From NCBI RefSeq assembly GCF_013283855.1, contig NZ_CP054056.1, positions 1,178,001 to 1,242,000 of the forward strand: DNA of 64,000 nucleotides, read 5' to 3'. Below, in pieces: positions 53,872 through 61,891 of the stretch (position 1 is the stretch's first letter; each line of letters begins with the position of its first letter). The notes under the pieces were generated by a model. That model was given only the letters and a program-made list of their open reading frames with translations, ran no database searches and was not told the origin of the DNA. Source of the stretch: Aquiluna borgnonia (GTDB lineage: Bacteria; Actinomycetota; Actinomycetes; Actinomycetales; Microbacteriaceae). The position numbers were made by a program, and so were the translations under genes.

Positions 53872-55074
53872 ATGTCGCTGAAGGTAACCATCAGGCGAAC
53901 ATCACCTCAGGCTCCCGAAAACTTTGATCAATTATTTGCCAGGAAATCCAAAGCGCTCTTTGGTCAGGGAGAAGCTCTAAGGCTGAGCGCCAGGGGCGAA
54001 AACCGAATTCTTGAACTCAACAATGCGTGGCGGGAAGTCTGCGAGACAGCCCAAATTGACGACCAGGTGCTTCTTGCTGGCGTTGGGCTAACTGCTTTTG
54101 CCACGATTACCTTCTCCGAAGCATCGAGTTTCGAGAGTGTTTTGATTGTCCCTCGACGCCTGGTGATTATTTCTGAGGATCAGGGCTTCGAGGTTTTGGT
54201 GGCGGCAGAGGGCTCTGAATCCGAGGAAACCACCGTGCTCCCAGGAGAATTTGGAAGTGGCAGCCGTTCGGCCGAACGCTTCAAGCTGGGAGTAGAGCAG
54301 GCTGTTGCAAAAATCTCAGAGCATGAGCTCGAAAAGGTAGTGCTATCGCGTGAACTCGTAATGCTGGTTCCAGGAAAACCAGACTTGCGGCCAGCGCTTT
54401 CAAGGCTTCGCTCTCGCTACCCGGACTGCTGGACCTACCAGGTTGATTCCGTGTTTGGGGCCTCCCCAGAACTTTTGCTGCGTGCTGATCGGGGAGAGGT
54501 TTCCGCTCGGGTGCTGGCTGGGACAGCCGGCAGGGGAACTGACCCGGATGTCGATAGAGCAATCTCGTCAAGCCTGACCCACTCGCACAAAAACATTCAC
54601 GAGCACCAGTTTGCGGTTTCCTCAATGCTTGAAGAACTCTCTCCATTTTGCGACTGGGTCGAGGCTGACAGCGAGCCATTCTCGCTGGCGCTGCCAGACC
54701 TTTGGCACCTTGCCACTGATGTCCGCGGGAAGCTCAAGCCAGGGGTGACCCTGCTAGATGTGGTTGCCAAACTCCACCCAACTGCAGCCGTTGCCGGCAC
54801 ACCGAGAGACAAGGCCATGGCGCTGATTTCTGAGATCGAACAGCACGACCGTGGTGGCTATGCCGGCCCGGTTGGTTGGTTGGCCCAGGATGGTTCTGGG
54901 GAGTTGGCTATTGCACTTCGGGGCGGGGTTGTCGAAGGTTCTGGGGATGAGTACCGAGTTCGGGCACTAGCCGGCTGCGGGATTGTTGCGGAGTCCGAAC
55001 CAGAGGCCGAGCTTGCAGAGACCGAGTTGAAATTCCGCGCGGTTCGCTACGCCTTTGAGGGCGAAAGCAAGTAG
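53872..55074 (+). CDS. menF: isochorismate synthase
   Basis: 400 residues. Converts chorismate to isochorismate, the entry to menaquinone. Chorismate-binding fold, with KVVLSRELVM, FGASPELLLRADRGEVSARVLAGTAGRG, SSLTHSHKNIHEHQF, HPTAAVAGTPRDKAM and AGPVGWLAQDGSGELAIALR. The HPTAAVAG string marks it as isochorismate rather than anthranilate synthase. SD AAGGA, 6 nt from the ATG. The last 28 bp overlap menD on the other strand. Confidence 0.94.
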   Translation: MSLKVTIRRTSPQAPENFDQLFARKSKALFGQGEALRLSARGENRILELNNAWREVCETAQIDDQVLLAGVGLTAFATITFSEASSFESVLIVPRRLVIISEDQGFEVLVAAEGSESEETTVLPGEFGSGSRSAERFKLGVEQAVAKISEHELEKVVLSRELVMLVPGKPDLRPALSRLRSRYPDCWTYQVDSVFGASPELLLRADRGEVSARVLAGTAGRGTDPDVDRAISSSLTHSHKNIHEHQFAVSSMLEELSPFCDWVEADSEPFSLALPDLWHLATDVRGKLKPGVTLLDVVAKLHPTAAVAGTPRDKAMALISEIEQHDRGGYAGPVGWLAQDGSGELAIALRGGVVEGSGDEYRVRALAGCGIVAESEPEAELAETELKFRAVRYAFEGESK

Positions 55075-56576
55075 TCAATCAGCCACAGCCCTTGCTCACT
55101 AAGCAAGGATTGCAACTCCCCCAAGTTTGTAACCATTCGATAATTCCAGCCGTAGGCAGCGGCGAGCTGCTCGAGATTTACCTGCTGCGGAGTCAGAAAC
55201 AGCTTCTCCAAAACCTCCGGACTCAAACTCTGAGCGACCTCGAGGTGTCGAAAGATTTCCCCACCGCCGTCATTTCCGACAATCAACTGCAGGTCTAGAG
55301 CACCGAGCGTTGAAACATTTAGAGCAGAGGCGTCGTGAAGCAGGGTTAGGTCACCAATGAGCGCTCTGGTCCTGCTGCCCCCCTGAGCCAAACCGATTGC
55401 AGTCGAAACAGTTCCGTCAATTCCGGCCAGACCTCGGTTGGCATAGGCGTTTACCTGCCTTGGGCTAAGCCCAGCTTCGGCCTCGCGAATTATCTGCGAT
55501 GCTCCAAACAGCAGATTCTCATCCGGCTTAGTGCTCTCCCAAATCAGGTTCGCGAGCTCGGCCCTGCCAGTCGAGGAGGCTGGAAAACTCTTCCAGCTCT
55601 CAAGCCAGTCGCTGCTGCTTTGCCCCCGCGGGACAAGCTGGTCGGCGAAACCCATAGCGTTTCCAAAGGGGTCAAAAACGCCGTGCTGGGGGCTGTTGCA
55701 AACCCATACCTCAGCCTTTGAAATCAACCTCATGATTGCCCTGGAAAGGGTTGGCTTTCCATAAACAAAAACCTGAGTTACCTGCTCAGCAAGCTCGGTT
55801 TTCAACGCGGCCGCATAGTTCACCACTGCCTGCTCTGAATACCGGGCTCCGGAGGGTGGTTCAGCCAGTAGGGGGAGATTGGCCAGTTTGGCAAATTCCA
55901 CAGCCTGTGGTCCAGCCAGCGAACCGGCTACCACCACGGCGCCCTGATGAACCTCAACACTCAACTCAGAAGGTGACTGGGGTTGAGAGGGTGATACCTC
56001 AACAGGTTTGAAGAACTCGAGGGCGCTTGGTTCGTTGGCACTGAGCGGTTCTTGAAATTGCAGGTTCAGCTGCACTGGACCAGGGCTGTTGGTTGCCGTA
56101 CCAATGGCACTGGCAACCGCATCGAGGGCAAGTGATGCCGGATCAAACTCACCCATTTCCGGAACGCTGACATCCACCATTTGCCTCAGAGCGTCAGCAA
56201 ATATGCCCACCTGGTTGGTGGTTTGATTGGCGCCCTTTCCGCGGAGCCTTGCTGGGCGATCGGCGCTCAACACAATCAAAGGCACGCCCGAGTGATGAGC
56301 CTCAAGGACTGCCGGATGAAGATTGGCAACCGCGGTTCCGCTGGTGGTAATCAAAACCGATGGGGATCCGGAGGACATCGCCCTGCCCAGTGCCACAAAT
56401 CCCATTGACCGCTCATCTAGCCGAACGCTCAGCTGGATTTTGCCCGCCTGGGCAAGCTGGCCGGCTGCAATGGCGAGGGACTGGGACCTAGCGCCCGGGG
56501 CAAGATAGAAGTTTGTAGCGCCTGCGCCAGCCAACTGAGCGATTAGACGTGCGGCGAATTCTTGCGATGAGCTCAC
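55047..56576 (-). CDS. menD: SEPHCHC synthase MenD
   Basis: 509 residues. ThDP enzyme that joins isochorismate and 2-oxoglutarate to form SEPHCHC. N-terminal Pyr domain (FYLAPGARSQSLAIAAGQL, LDERSMGFVALG with the ThDP glutamate), LITTSGTAVANLHPAVLEAHHS, and C-terminal PP domain with GDLTLLHDASAL and NDGGGEIFRHL. It overlaps menF by 28 bp and the upstream small gene by 4 bp (GTGA). Confidence 0.94.
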   Translation of the reverse strand: MSSSQEFAARLIAQLAGAGATNFYLAPGARSQSLAIAAGQLAQAGKIQLSVRLDERSMGFVALGRAMSSGSPSVLITTSGTAVANLHPAVLEAHHSGVPLIVLSADRPARLRGKGANQTTNQVGIFADALRQMVDVSVPEMGEFDPASLALDAVASAIGTATNSPGPVQLNLQFQEPLSANEPSALEFFKPVEVSPSQPQSPSELSVEVHQGAVVVAGSLAGPQAVEFAKLANLPLLAEPPSGARYSEQAVVNYAAALKTELAEQVTQVFVYGKPTLSRAIMRLISKAEVWVCNSPQHGVFDPFGNAMGFADQLVPRGQSSSDWLESWKSFPASSTGRAELANLIWESTKPDENLLFGASQIIREAEAGLSPRQVNAYANRGLAGIDGTVSTAIGLAQGGSRTRALIGDLTLLHDASALNVSTLGALDLQLIVGNDGGGEIFRHLEVAQSLSPEVLEKLFLTPQQVNLEQLAAAYGWNYRMVTNLGELQSLLSEQGLWLIDYLLSPSKA

Positions 56577-56893
56577 TTGAGGTCTTCGTCTTTGTCTTCG
56601 TCCTTTTTCTTCTCTTCGTCCTTTTTGAGTTTCTTATCAAGGTCGTAGAGGAAGTTAGGGTCGTCATCTGGCGCCACGGTTTTGGTTTTGCCAGCGCGAG
56701 GTTTGCCCTTACCGAGCGGCCTACCCGCCATCAGGTAGAGCAGGCCACCGAAGAACGGAATGAAGCAAATCAGCACCCAGACCCACTTGGGTAGCAGCCT
56801 GACCTCGTTCTTGTCCGCGGCTGCCGCAAACACCGCCGTAAACACCGTAAAGATCACCAGGAAGGCGATGGTGGCAACTGCCAATCTCGTCAT
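56573..56893 (-). CDS. small PLDc_N-type membrane protein
   Basis: 106 residues. Two helices: a signal-like first one and WVLICFIPFFGGLLYLMAG, which with PKW before and GRP after is the PLDc_N motif (the N-terminal piece of cardiolipin synthases, also found alone). The C-terminal tail is a highly charged Lys/Asp/Glu run, probably cytosolic and disordered. Leaderless ATG at 56893, 6 nt after TAGGGT. It overlaps menD by 4 bp; common beside men genes in actinobacteria, role unknown. Confidence 0.75.
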   Translation of the reverse strand: MTRLAVATIAFLVIFTVFTAVFAAAADKNEVRLLPKWVWVLICFIPFFGGLLYLMAGRPLGKGKPRAGKTKTVAPDDDPNFLYDLDKKLKKDEEKKKDEDKDEDLK

Positions 56894-56899
56894 GTTTAT

Positions 56900-56905
56900 A
56901 CCCTA
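56900..56905 (-). promoter_or_regulatory. -10 box TAGGGT of the leaderless PLDc_N gene
   Basis: On the minus strand TAGGGT (56905-56900) is 6 nt before the ATG at 56893. Confidence 0.55.
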
Positions 56906-56918
56906 TTTCAGACTCGCC

Positions 56919-56924
56919 TAGACT
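56919..56924 (+). promoter_or_regulatory. -10 box TAGACT of the leaderless DUF4229 gene
   Basis: TAGACT is 6 nt before the GTG at 56931. The divergent TAGGGT box lies 14 bp away. Confidence 0.6.
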
Positions 56925-56930
56925 TAACGC

Positions 56931-57224
56931 GTGAAGAACCCTTGGCTTAGCTACACCCTTATTCGACTCGGAATGTTTTTTGGCATCTTCGGGCTCTTCC
57001 TACTGCTTCAGTTCAACCCCTACTTCGCGGCAATTATTGCCGCAGTGATTTCTTTTTCACTCTCTCTGCTGTTTTTAGACAAGCAGCGAAATGCGCTTAG
57101 CGAGTCGGTGACCAAGAAACTCTCCAGGGATAACGCCGGTAATTATGCAGACCCAGAAAGCGACCTGGAGAACAACCTGCTAGATGTTGAAGTTGACGAG
57201 AAAAAGCCCGAGTCCGACAAGTAA
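56931..57224 (+). CDS. DUF4229-type small membrane protein
   Basis: 97 residues. Two tight helices (YTLIRLGMFFGIFGLFLLLQF; FAAIIAAVISFSLSLLFL) followed by DKQRNALSESV and an acidic C-terminal tail. This is the DUF4229 pattern known next to menA in actinobacteria; function unknown. GTG start. Its last 45 bp overlap menA antisense. Confidence 0.75.
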   Translation: MKNPWLSYTLIRLGMFFGIFGLFLLLQFNPYFAAIIAAVISFSLSLLFLDKQRNALSESVTKKLSRDNAGNYADPESDLENNLLDVEVDEKKPESDK

Positions 57225-58061
57225 TCCGTAACCCAAACCCGCGAGGCTTATCAGCTTCAGTGAGGTGATTAGCTCCGCAGGGCTCTTTCCCTTGACACCG
57301 GCCATCCAACCCGGGATCAGCACCAGCAGGTTCAACAGGCCAAAAATGGTGGCCGGGTAAATCAACATCAGTAGCAAGTTGAAGACCACTGGGATCCAAA
57401 TCATGAGGCTGAAAAGTAGCTTGGCGGCGGGAGCCCCCAGCTTCACAGCCAGTGTTCGCTTGCCGGCAACCGTGTCAGTTTCGATGTCACGGATGTTGTT
57501 CACCATCAGTACCGCCGCCGGATAGAGTCCAAACACGCTCCCGAGAATCAGGCTGAGCGCATCAAACTGCAGGGTCTGGATGTAGGTGGTTCCCAGGGTT
57601 GCAATCACCCCGAAGAACAAAAAGACCACAACCTCGCCCAAGCCGGCATAGCCGTAAGGGTGCTTGCCGCCGGTGTAGTACCAGGCCGCCAGAATGCAAA
57701 CCACACCCACCAGGACCAACCACCAAGCAGCCGTGATGATCACGATTGCTAGGCCGGCGAGCGCCGCCACACCGAAGCTCATGAAAGCCGCACGCCTAAC
57801 GATGTTAGGCCTAACCAGACCGGAGCCCGTAAGACGCTGCGGTCCAACCCGGTCCTTGTCTGTTCCACGGATGCCATCCGAATAGTCGTTGGCGTAGTTG
57901 ACGCCAACCTGCAGCGCCAGTGCGACTAGTAGAGCCAGCAGCGCCAGTGCAGGGTTGAAACTATCGAGCAGATCTGCGGCGGCAGAGCCCAAAATAATCG
58001 GCGCGACCGCCAGCGGAAGGGTTCGGACTCGGGCGCCGGTGATCCAGTGTTTGATGCTCAC
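57180..58061 (-). CDS. menA: 1,4-dihydroxy-2-naphthoate polyprenyltransferase
   Basis: 293 residues, about eight helices. Attaches the polyprenyl chain to DHNA in the membrane. UbiA-type Asp-rich motifs: VNYANDYSDGIRGTDKD in the first half and NNIRDIETDTVAGKRTL in the second. GTG start at 58061, 6 nt after TAACAT, whose TAA is the menE stop. No SD. Confidence 0.95.
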   Translation of the reverse strand: MSIKHWITGARVRTLPLAVAPIILGSAAADLLDSFNPALALLALLVALALQVGVNYANDYSDGIRGTDKDRVGPQRLTGSGLVRPNIVRRAAFMSFGVAALAGLAIVIITAAWWLVLVGVVCILAAWYYTGGKHPYGYAGLGEVVVFLFFGVIATLGTTYIQTLQFDALSLILGSVFGLYPAAVLMVNNIRDIETDTVAGKRTLAVKLGAPAAKLLFSLMIWIPVVFNLLLMLIYPATIFGLLNLLVLIPGWMAGVKGKSPAELITSLKLISLAGLGYGLLVGLGLFLVNFNI

Positions 58062-58067
58062 CGTTGA

Positions 58068-58073
58068 ATGTTA
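58068..58073 (-). promoter_or_regulatory. -10 box TAACAT of leaderless menA, containing the upstream stop codon
   Basis: On the minus strand TAACAT (58073-58068) lies 6 nt before the menA GTG. Its TAA is the menE stop. Confidence 0.6.
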
Positions 58074-59150
58074 CTCATCAAGCAGTTTTTTGATTGCCTG
58101 CAGGTCGGGCTTTCCCGAGGGCAAGGCAGGGAGATTCGCAACCCTCACAACCTTTGCAACCTTGGCTGCTCTGGAAAGATCTCCGAGTGACTCAAAAGAC
58201 ACCTCGGGTGAGCCGACGTAAACCAGGCCAACGGATTGTCCCCACTCAGAACTCACCCCAGCTGCCGCGACCGCTTCGACCCCGGGGATCTTTAGGGCCT
58301 CAGCCTCAATGCTCTCGAGAGAAACCTTTAGACCCCCCGAGATAATGACGCGGTCCGCTCGGCCGAGGACTTTGAGGTTTCCGTATTCAAACTCCCCAAG
58401 ATCGCTGGTCTCAAACCAGGGGCTGTAACCATTTGCAAGCATCGGACCCGAGATAGAAATCACTCCCGAGCTAACCCGAATTCCAACACCTTCCAGCGGC
58501 GTGCCGTCATAGACGCACCCCCCGCAGGTCTCCGTCATGCCGTAGCTGACAACGATCTTGATGCCCTCGGAGCGAAGGCGTGACACCAAGTCCCAATCCG
58601 GGGCTTGACCCCCGATCAAGATTGCATCAAAGCTGCGCAGCACCCTGTGGAGATCGCTGTCGACCTCCGCTAGCTGCGCCAGCTTTTTCAATTGGGCGGG
58701 GACGAGCGAGGTGAATCGCTTTTCCCCGGTCATGAGCAAAGCTGATCGCGCAAACGCTTCCGCGGTGAAGGGCAGTTGAGTATTCATCATCACCGGCTGG
58801 GTCTCTGCCAGCACTGATCTCACCAGCACGTTCATGCCGGCGATGAAGTTGATGGGAAGCGCCAGTAGCCACTGGCCCGAACCTCCAAGGTGTTTGGCGG
58901 AAGCCTCAGCGGATGAGATCAGCGCTTGAGAGCCAAGTTCAATCCGCTTGGGCTTTCCAGTCGATCCAGAGCTTTCAACAATCAGCGCGACATCATCGTG
59001 CACCTCATCGGGCAAACCGTGAACCTCTGGCATTAGGCCGTTGATTTCCGGAGGCGTAATGAACAGTGCGAGGTTGCCCTGAAGTAACTCAATGGTTTTG
59101 TTCAGCGCACCGAAAGTGTCATTTGCTGCAACGAGTTTGAGCGGTTTCAT
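58071..59150 (-). CDS. menE: o-succinylbenzoate-CoA ligase
   Basis: 359 residues, short for the family (often 400-480). ANL adenylating enzyme that activates o-succinylbenzoate. The AMP motif SSGSTGKPKRIELGS, the YGMTETCGGCVYDG motif and RADRVIISGGLKVSLESIE near the C-terminal domain are intact; the final catalytic Lys lies in PSGKPDLQAIKK. It starts directly after menB with no gap. Confidence 0.93.
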   Translation of the reverse strand: MKPLKLVAANDTFGALNKTIELLQGNLALFITPPEINGLMPEVHGLPDEVHDDVALIVESSGSTGKPKRIELGSQALISSAEASAKHLGGSGQWLLALPINFIAGMNVLVRSVLAETQPVMMNTQLPFTAEAFARSALLMTGEKRFTSLVPAQLKKLAQLAEVDSDLHRVLRSFDAILIGGQAPDWDLVSRLRSEGIKIVVSYGMTETCGGCVYDGTPLEGVGIRVSSGVISISGPMLANGYSPWFETSDLGEFEYGNLKVLGRADRVIISGGLKVSLESIEAEALKIPGVEAVAAAGVSSEWGQSVGLVYVGSPEVSFESLGDLSRAAKVAKVVRVANLPALPSGKPDLQAIKKLLDE

Positions 59151-60035
59151 CTAGAAGTGCCAGGGGTAAGAGGACCAGTCTGGTTTGCGCTTTTCCAGGA
59201 AGGCATTTTTGCCCTCTTGGGCTTCTTGGGTTCCGTAGGCAAGGCGGGTTGCCTCACCCGCAAATAGCTGCTGGCCAACCAGTCCATCATCCGGGGCGTT
59301 GAACGCATACTTCAGCATGCGAATAGCGGTTGGGCTCTTGGCCAAGATGTCTTTTGCCCACTCCAAAGCCGTGCTCTCGAGCTGAGCGTGCGGAACTACC
59401 GCGTTGACAACCCCCATCTCATAGGCACGCTGAGCGTCATACTCTCTGCCCAGGAAAAATATTTCTCTGGCAAATTTCTGACCGGTCTGCCGGGCCAAAT
59501 AGGCCGATCCGTAACCCGCATCAAAAGATCCAACATCGGCATCGGTTTGCTTGAACCTAGCGTGCTCCTTAGAGGCCAAAGACAGATCGCAAACCACATT
59601 CAGGGAGTGGCCACCGCCAGCGGCCCAGCCAGAAACCAGAGCGATTACCACCTTTGGCATAAACCTGATCAGGCGCTGAACCTCGAGGATGTGGAGGCGA
59701 CCCGCCCCACCCTCGCCGTACTCATAACCTGATGCGCCCCTAACCCGCTGGTCTCCACCCGAGCAAAATGCCCAGCCGCCGTCTTTTTCAGAGGGGCCGT
59801 TGCCCGTTATCAGCACAACACCAACCTTGGAGTCGCAGCGCGCGTGATCGAGGGATCGGTAGAGCTCATCGACCGTTTGCGGGCGGAAAGCATTTCTAAC
59901 CTCGGGCCTTGAGAAGCCAACGCGCACCACCCCGAGCTCAACGTGCCGGTGATAGCTGATGTCGCTTAGGTTCTCAAACCCTGGAACTTGCTGCCACTGA
60001 GTCTGATCGAAGGTCTCGGATACCGAATTTGCCAT
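59151..60035 (-). CDS. menB: 1,4-dihydroxy-2-naphthoyl-CoA synthase
   Basis: 294 residues. Crotonase-fold ring closure of o-succinylbenzoyl-CoA. CSGGDQRVRG (oxyanion-hole region with QR), VVIALVSGWAAGGGHSLNVVCDLSLAS and DADVGSFDAGYGSAYLARQTG are the MenB signatures. ATG at 60035, leaderless, 6 nt after TAGTCT. Divergent from menC by 17 bp. Confidence 0.96.
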   Translation of the reverse strand: MANSVSETFDQTQWQQVPGFENLSDISYHRHVELGVVRVGFSRPEVRNAFRPQTVDELYRSLDHARCDSKVGVVLITGNGPSEKDGGWAFCSGGDQRVRGASGYEYGEGGAGRLHILEVQRLIRFMPKVVIALVSGWAAGGGHSLNVVCDLSLASKEHARFKQTDADVGSFDAGYGSAYLARQTGQKFAREIFFLGREYDAQRAYEMGVVNAVVPHAQLESTALEWAKDILAKSPTAIRMLKYAFNAPDDGLVGQQLFAGEATRLAYGTQEAQEGKNAFLEKRKPDWSSYPWHF

Positions 60036-60040
60036 GCATT

Positions 60041-60047
60041 TAGACTA
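60041..60047. promoter_or_regulatory. fused divergent -10 boxes of menB and menC
   Basis: The 7-bp string TAGACTA reads TAGACT on the plus strand (6 nt before the menC GTG at 60053) and TAGTCT on the minus strand (6 nt before the menB ATG at 60035). Two leaderless promoters share five base pairs. Confidence 0.7.
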
Positions 60048-60052
60048 ATCGG

Positions 60053-61027
60053 GTGTTCGGGGACAAAATTACCCAAATCAGCGTTGTGAGCATTCCAATG
60101 CGAGTCGCTTTCCGCGGCCTGCGCCACCGCGAAGCGCTAATTTTCAGAGGTACTGAGCGTTGGGCTGAGTTTTCCCCATTCATCGAATACCGGGATGAGG
60201 AAGCCGCAAGGTGGCTGGCCTCAGCTATCAGTTTTGCCAACGAGCCACTGCCGAAACTAAACCGAACCAAGATCGGCATAAACGCCACCCTTCCCGCCCT
60301 CCCAATTTCAGAGCTAAAAAAGACGCTCGAAAGATTCGGTGAGTTTCAAACCCTGAAGCTAAAGATTGCGGAAGCGGGCCAGTCCTTGGCCGCTGATTTA
60401 GAGCGCATCCACTACCTTGCCGAGCACTACCCGAATGTCAGACTCAGACTGGATGCGAATGGGGCATTGAGCGTTGCCATGGCAAAGCAACTTGTTATGC
60501 AGCTGACTGAATTCAACATCGATTATCTCGAGCAACCGGTTAGTTCAATCGCTGAGATGGTGGAGCTCAGGCGGTTCATTGCCGAAATGAACCTGAACAT
60601 TCTGATCGCCGCCGACGAACTGATTCGTAAAGCCGAGGATCCGCTGCTGGTCTCCCAGCAAAAGGCGGCAGATGTGGTGATGCTAAAGGTTCAGCCGCTG
60701 GGGGGCATTGCCAGCGCCCTGAGAATATCAGAGCAGGCTGGTCTTCCGACTGTGGTGAGCTCGGCGCTTGAGACCAGCATTGGCATCTCTCAGGGTCTCT
60801 ACCTGGCCGCGTCCCTTGAGGAACTCAACTATGACTGCGGACTGGGAACCCTGAACCTTTTAGAAGGCGATGTCTGCGAGAGACCGCTGATTCCAGAGAA
60901 CGGCTTCCTTGAGGTGCGGGAGGTAGAACCCAGCACCCGTCTGCTGTCCGAGTTTGCTGCTGATCCAGCACGAACCAGTTGGTGGCTGGAGCGCCTTGAG
61001 CGCTGCCATCGACTCCTAGAGGCCTGA
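60053..61027 (+). CDS. menC: o-succinylbenzoate synthase
   Basis: 324 residues. Enolase-superfamily dehydratase from SHCHC to o-succinylbenzoate. The KxK base lysines lie in LKLKIAEAG, metal ligands in RLRLDANGA, DYLEQPV and AADELI, and the second Lys in VVMLKVQPLGG. GTG start. The 3' end overlaps ccsB by 12 bp. Confidence 0.92.
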   Translation: MFGDKITQISVVSIPMRVAFRGLRHREALIFRGTERWAEFSPFIEYRDEEAARWLASAISFANEPLPKLNRTKIGINATLPALPISELKKTLERFGEFQTLKLKIAEAGQSLAADLERIHYLAEHYPNVRLRLDANGALSVAMAKQLVMQLTEFNIDYLEQPVSSIAEMVELRRFIAEMNLNILIAADELIRKAEDPLLVSQQKAADVVMLKVQPLGGIASALRISEQAGLPTVVSSALETSIGISQGLYLAASLEELNYDCGLGTLNLLEGDVCERPLIPENGFLEVREVEPSTRLLSEFAADPARTSWWLERLERCHRLLEA

Positions 61028-61891
61028 GTAAACGTGCAGGCCCTTGAAGAACTGGTTCACGATCGTGAAGTTGAAAATAATTGCAAGGAATGCGATTAGG
61101 CCCAGCCAAGCTGCTCGCTTTCCGTTCCAGCCTCTGGTTGCCATGGCGTGCAGGTAACCGGCATAGAGGGTCCAGATGATGAAGGTCCAGACCTCCTTGG
61201 TGTCCCAGCCCCAGTAGCGGTGCCATGCGCGCTCGGCCCAGATGGCACCGGCAATCAGCGTGAAGCTCCAGAGCACAAAACCCACCACGTTGAATCGGTA
61301 GGCCAGGCGCTCCAAAACCTCAAGGGTTGGAAACAGCTCCATCAGCTTCTTGGCGAACCTGCTGGATTTCACCAGGTATGCGATGTGTAAACCGGCTGCG
61401 ATTGAGAAGAATGCTGTGGCCAGAATCGCCACCACCACGTGGATCACCAGCCAGTAGCTCTGCAGGGCCGGCATCAGAGTTTTGACCTCGACGTAGAAAA
61501 GTGACACCGCAGCAAACAGCGTCACCAGAACAAAACCGGTGACAAAGGTCGCGACGAAACGAATGTCCTTGATCTTGAGGGAGCTGAGGTAGACCAAGAG
61601 AATCAAAAACGCAGCGCTGATTGAAAACTCATACATGTTTGCCCAGGGCACTCGGCCGGCAGCAACCCCGCGCAGCACAACGCCGATGCCCAGCACGGCA
61701 GTTCCAATAATGGTTGCGCCAAACCCGAGCTTCTCCAGAGTGGAAACCCTGGTTCTCTCCTCGGCACTCATCCCCAGCAGCTTTGAAAGCTGCAGCGAGA
61801 AGAACACCAGCGCAACCGCAATCAAACCCATGGCCGCGGAGACAAACAGCAGCGAGATTTGAGAGAGTGGCTCGTTGAGGACAACCGTCAT
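61016..61891 (-). CDS. ccsB: cytochrome c biogenesis protein CcsB/CcsA (system II, haem handling)
   Basis: 291 residues, eight helices. The haem-handling WWD-like segment reads GWDTKEVWTFIIWTLYAGYLH, with conserved histidines in LVIHVVVAILATAFFSIAAGLHIAY and TRGW. Works with ResB to export haem and attach it to apocytochrome c. It overlaps resB by 4 bp. Probable operon ccdA-resB-ccsB. Confidence 0.94.
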   Translation of the reverse strand: MTVVLNEPLSQISLLFVSAAMGLIAVALVFFSLQLSKLLGMSAEERTRVSTLEKLGFGATIIGTAVLGIGVVLRGVAAGRVPWANMYEFSISAAFLILLVYLSSLKIKDIRFVATFVTGFVLVTLFAAVSLFYVEVKTLMPALQSYWLVIHVVVAILATAFFSIAAGLHIAYLVKSSRFAKKLMELFPTLEVLERLAYRFNVVGFVLWSFTLIAGAIWAERAWHRYWGWDTKEVWTFIIWTLYAGYLHAMATRGWNGKRAAWLGLIAFLAIIFNFTIVNQFFKGLHVYSGL

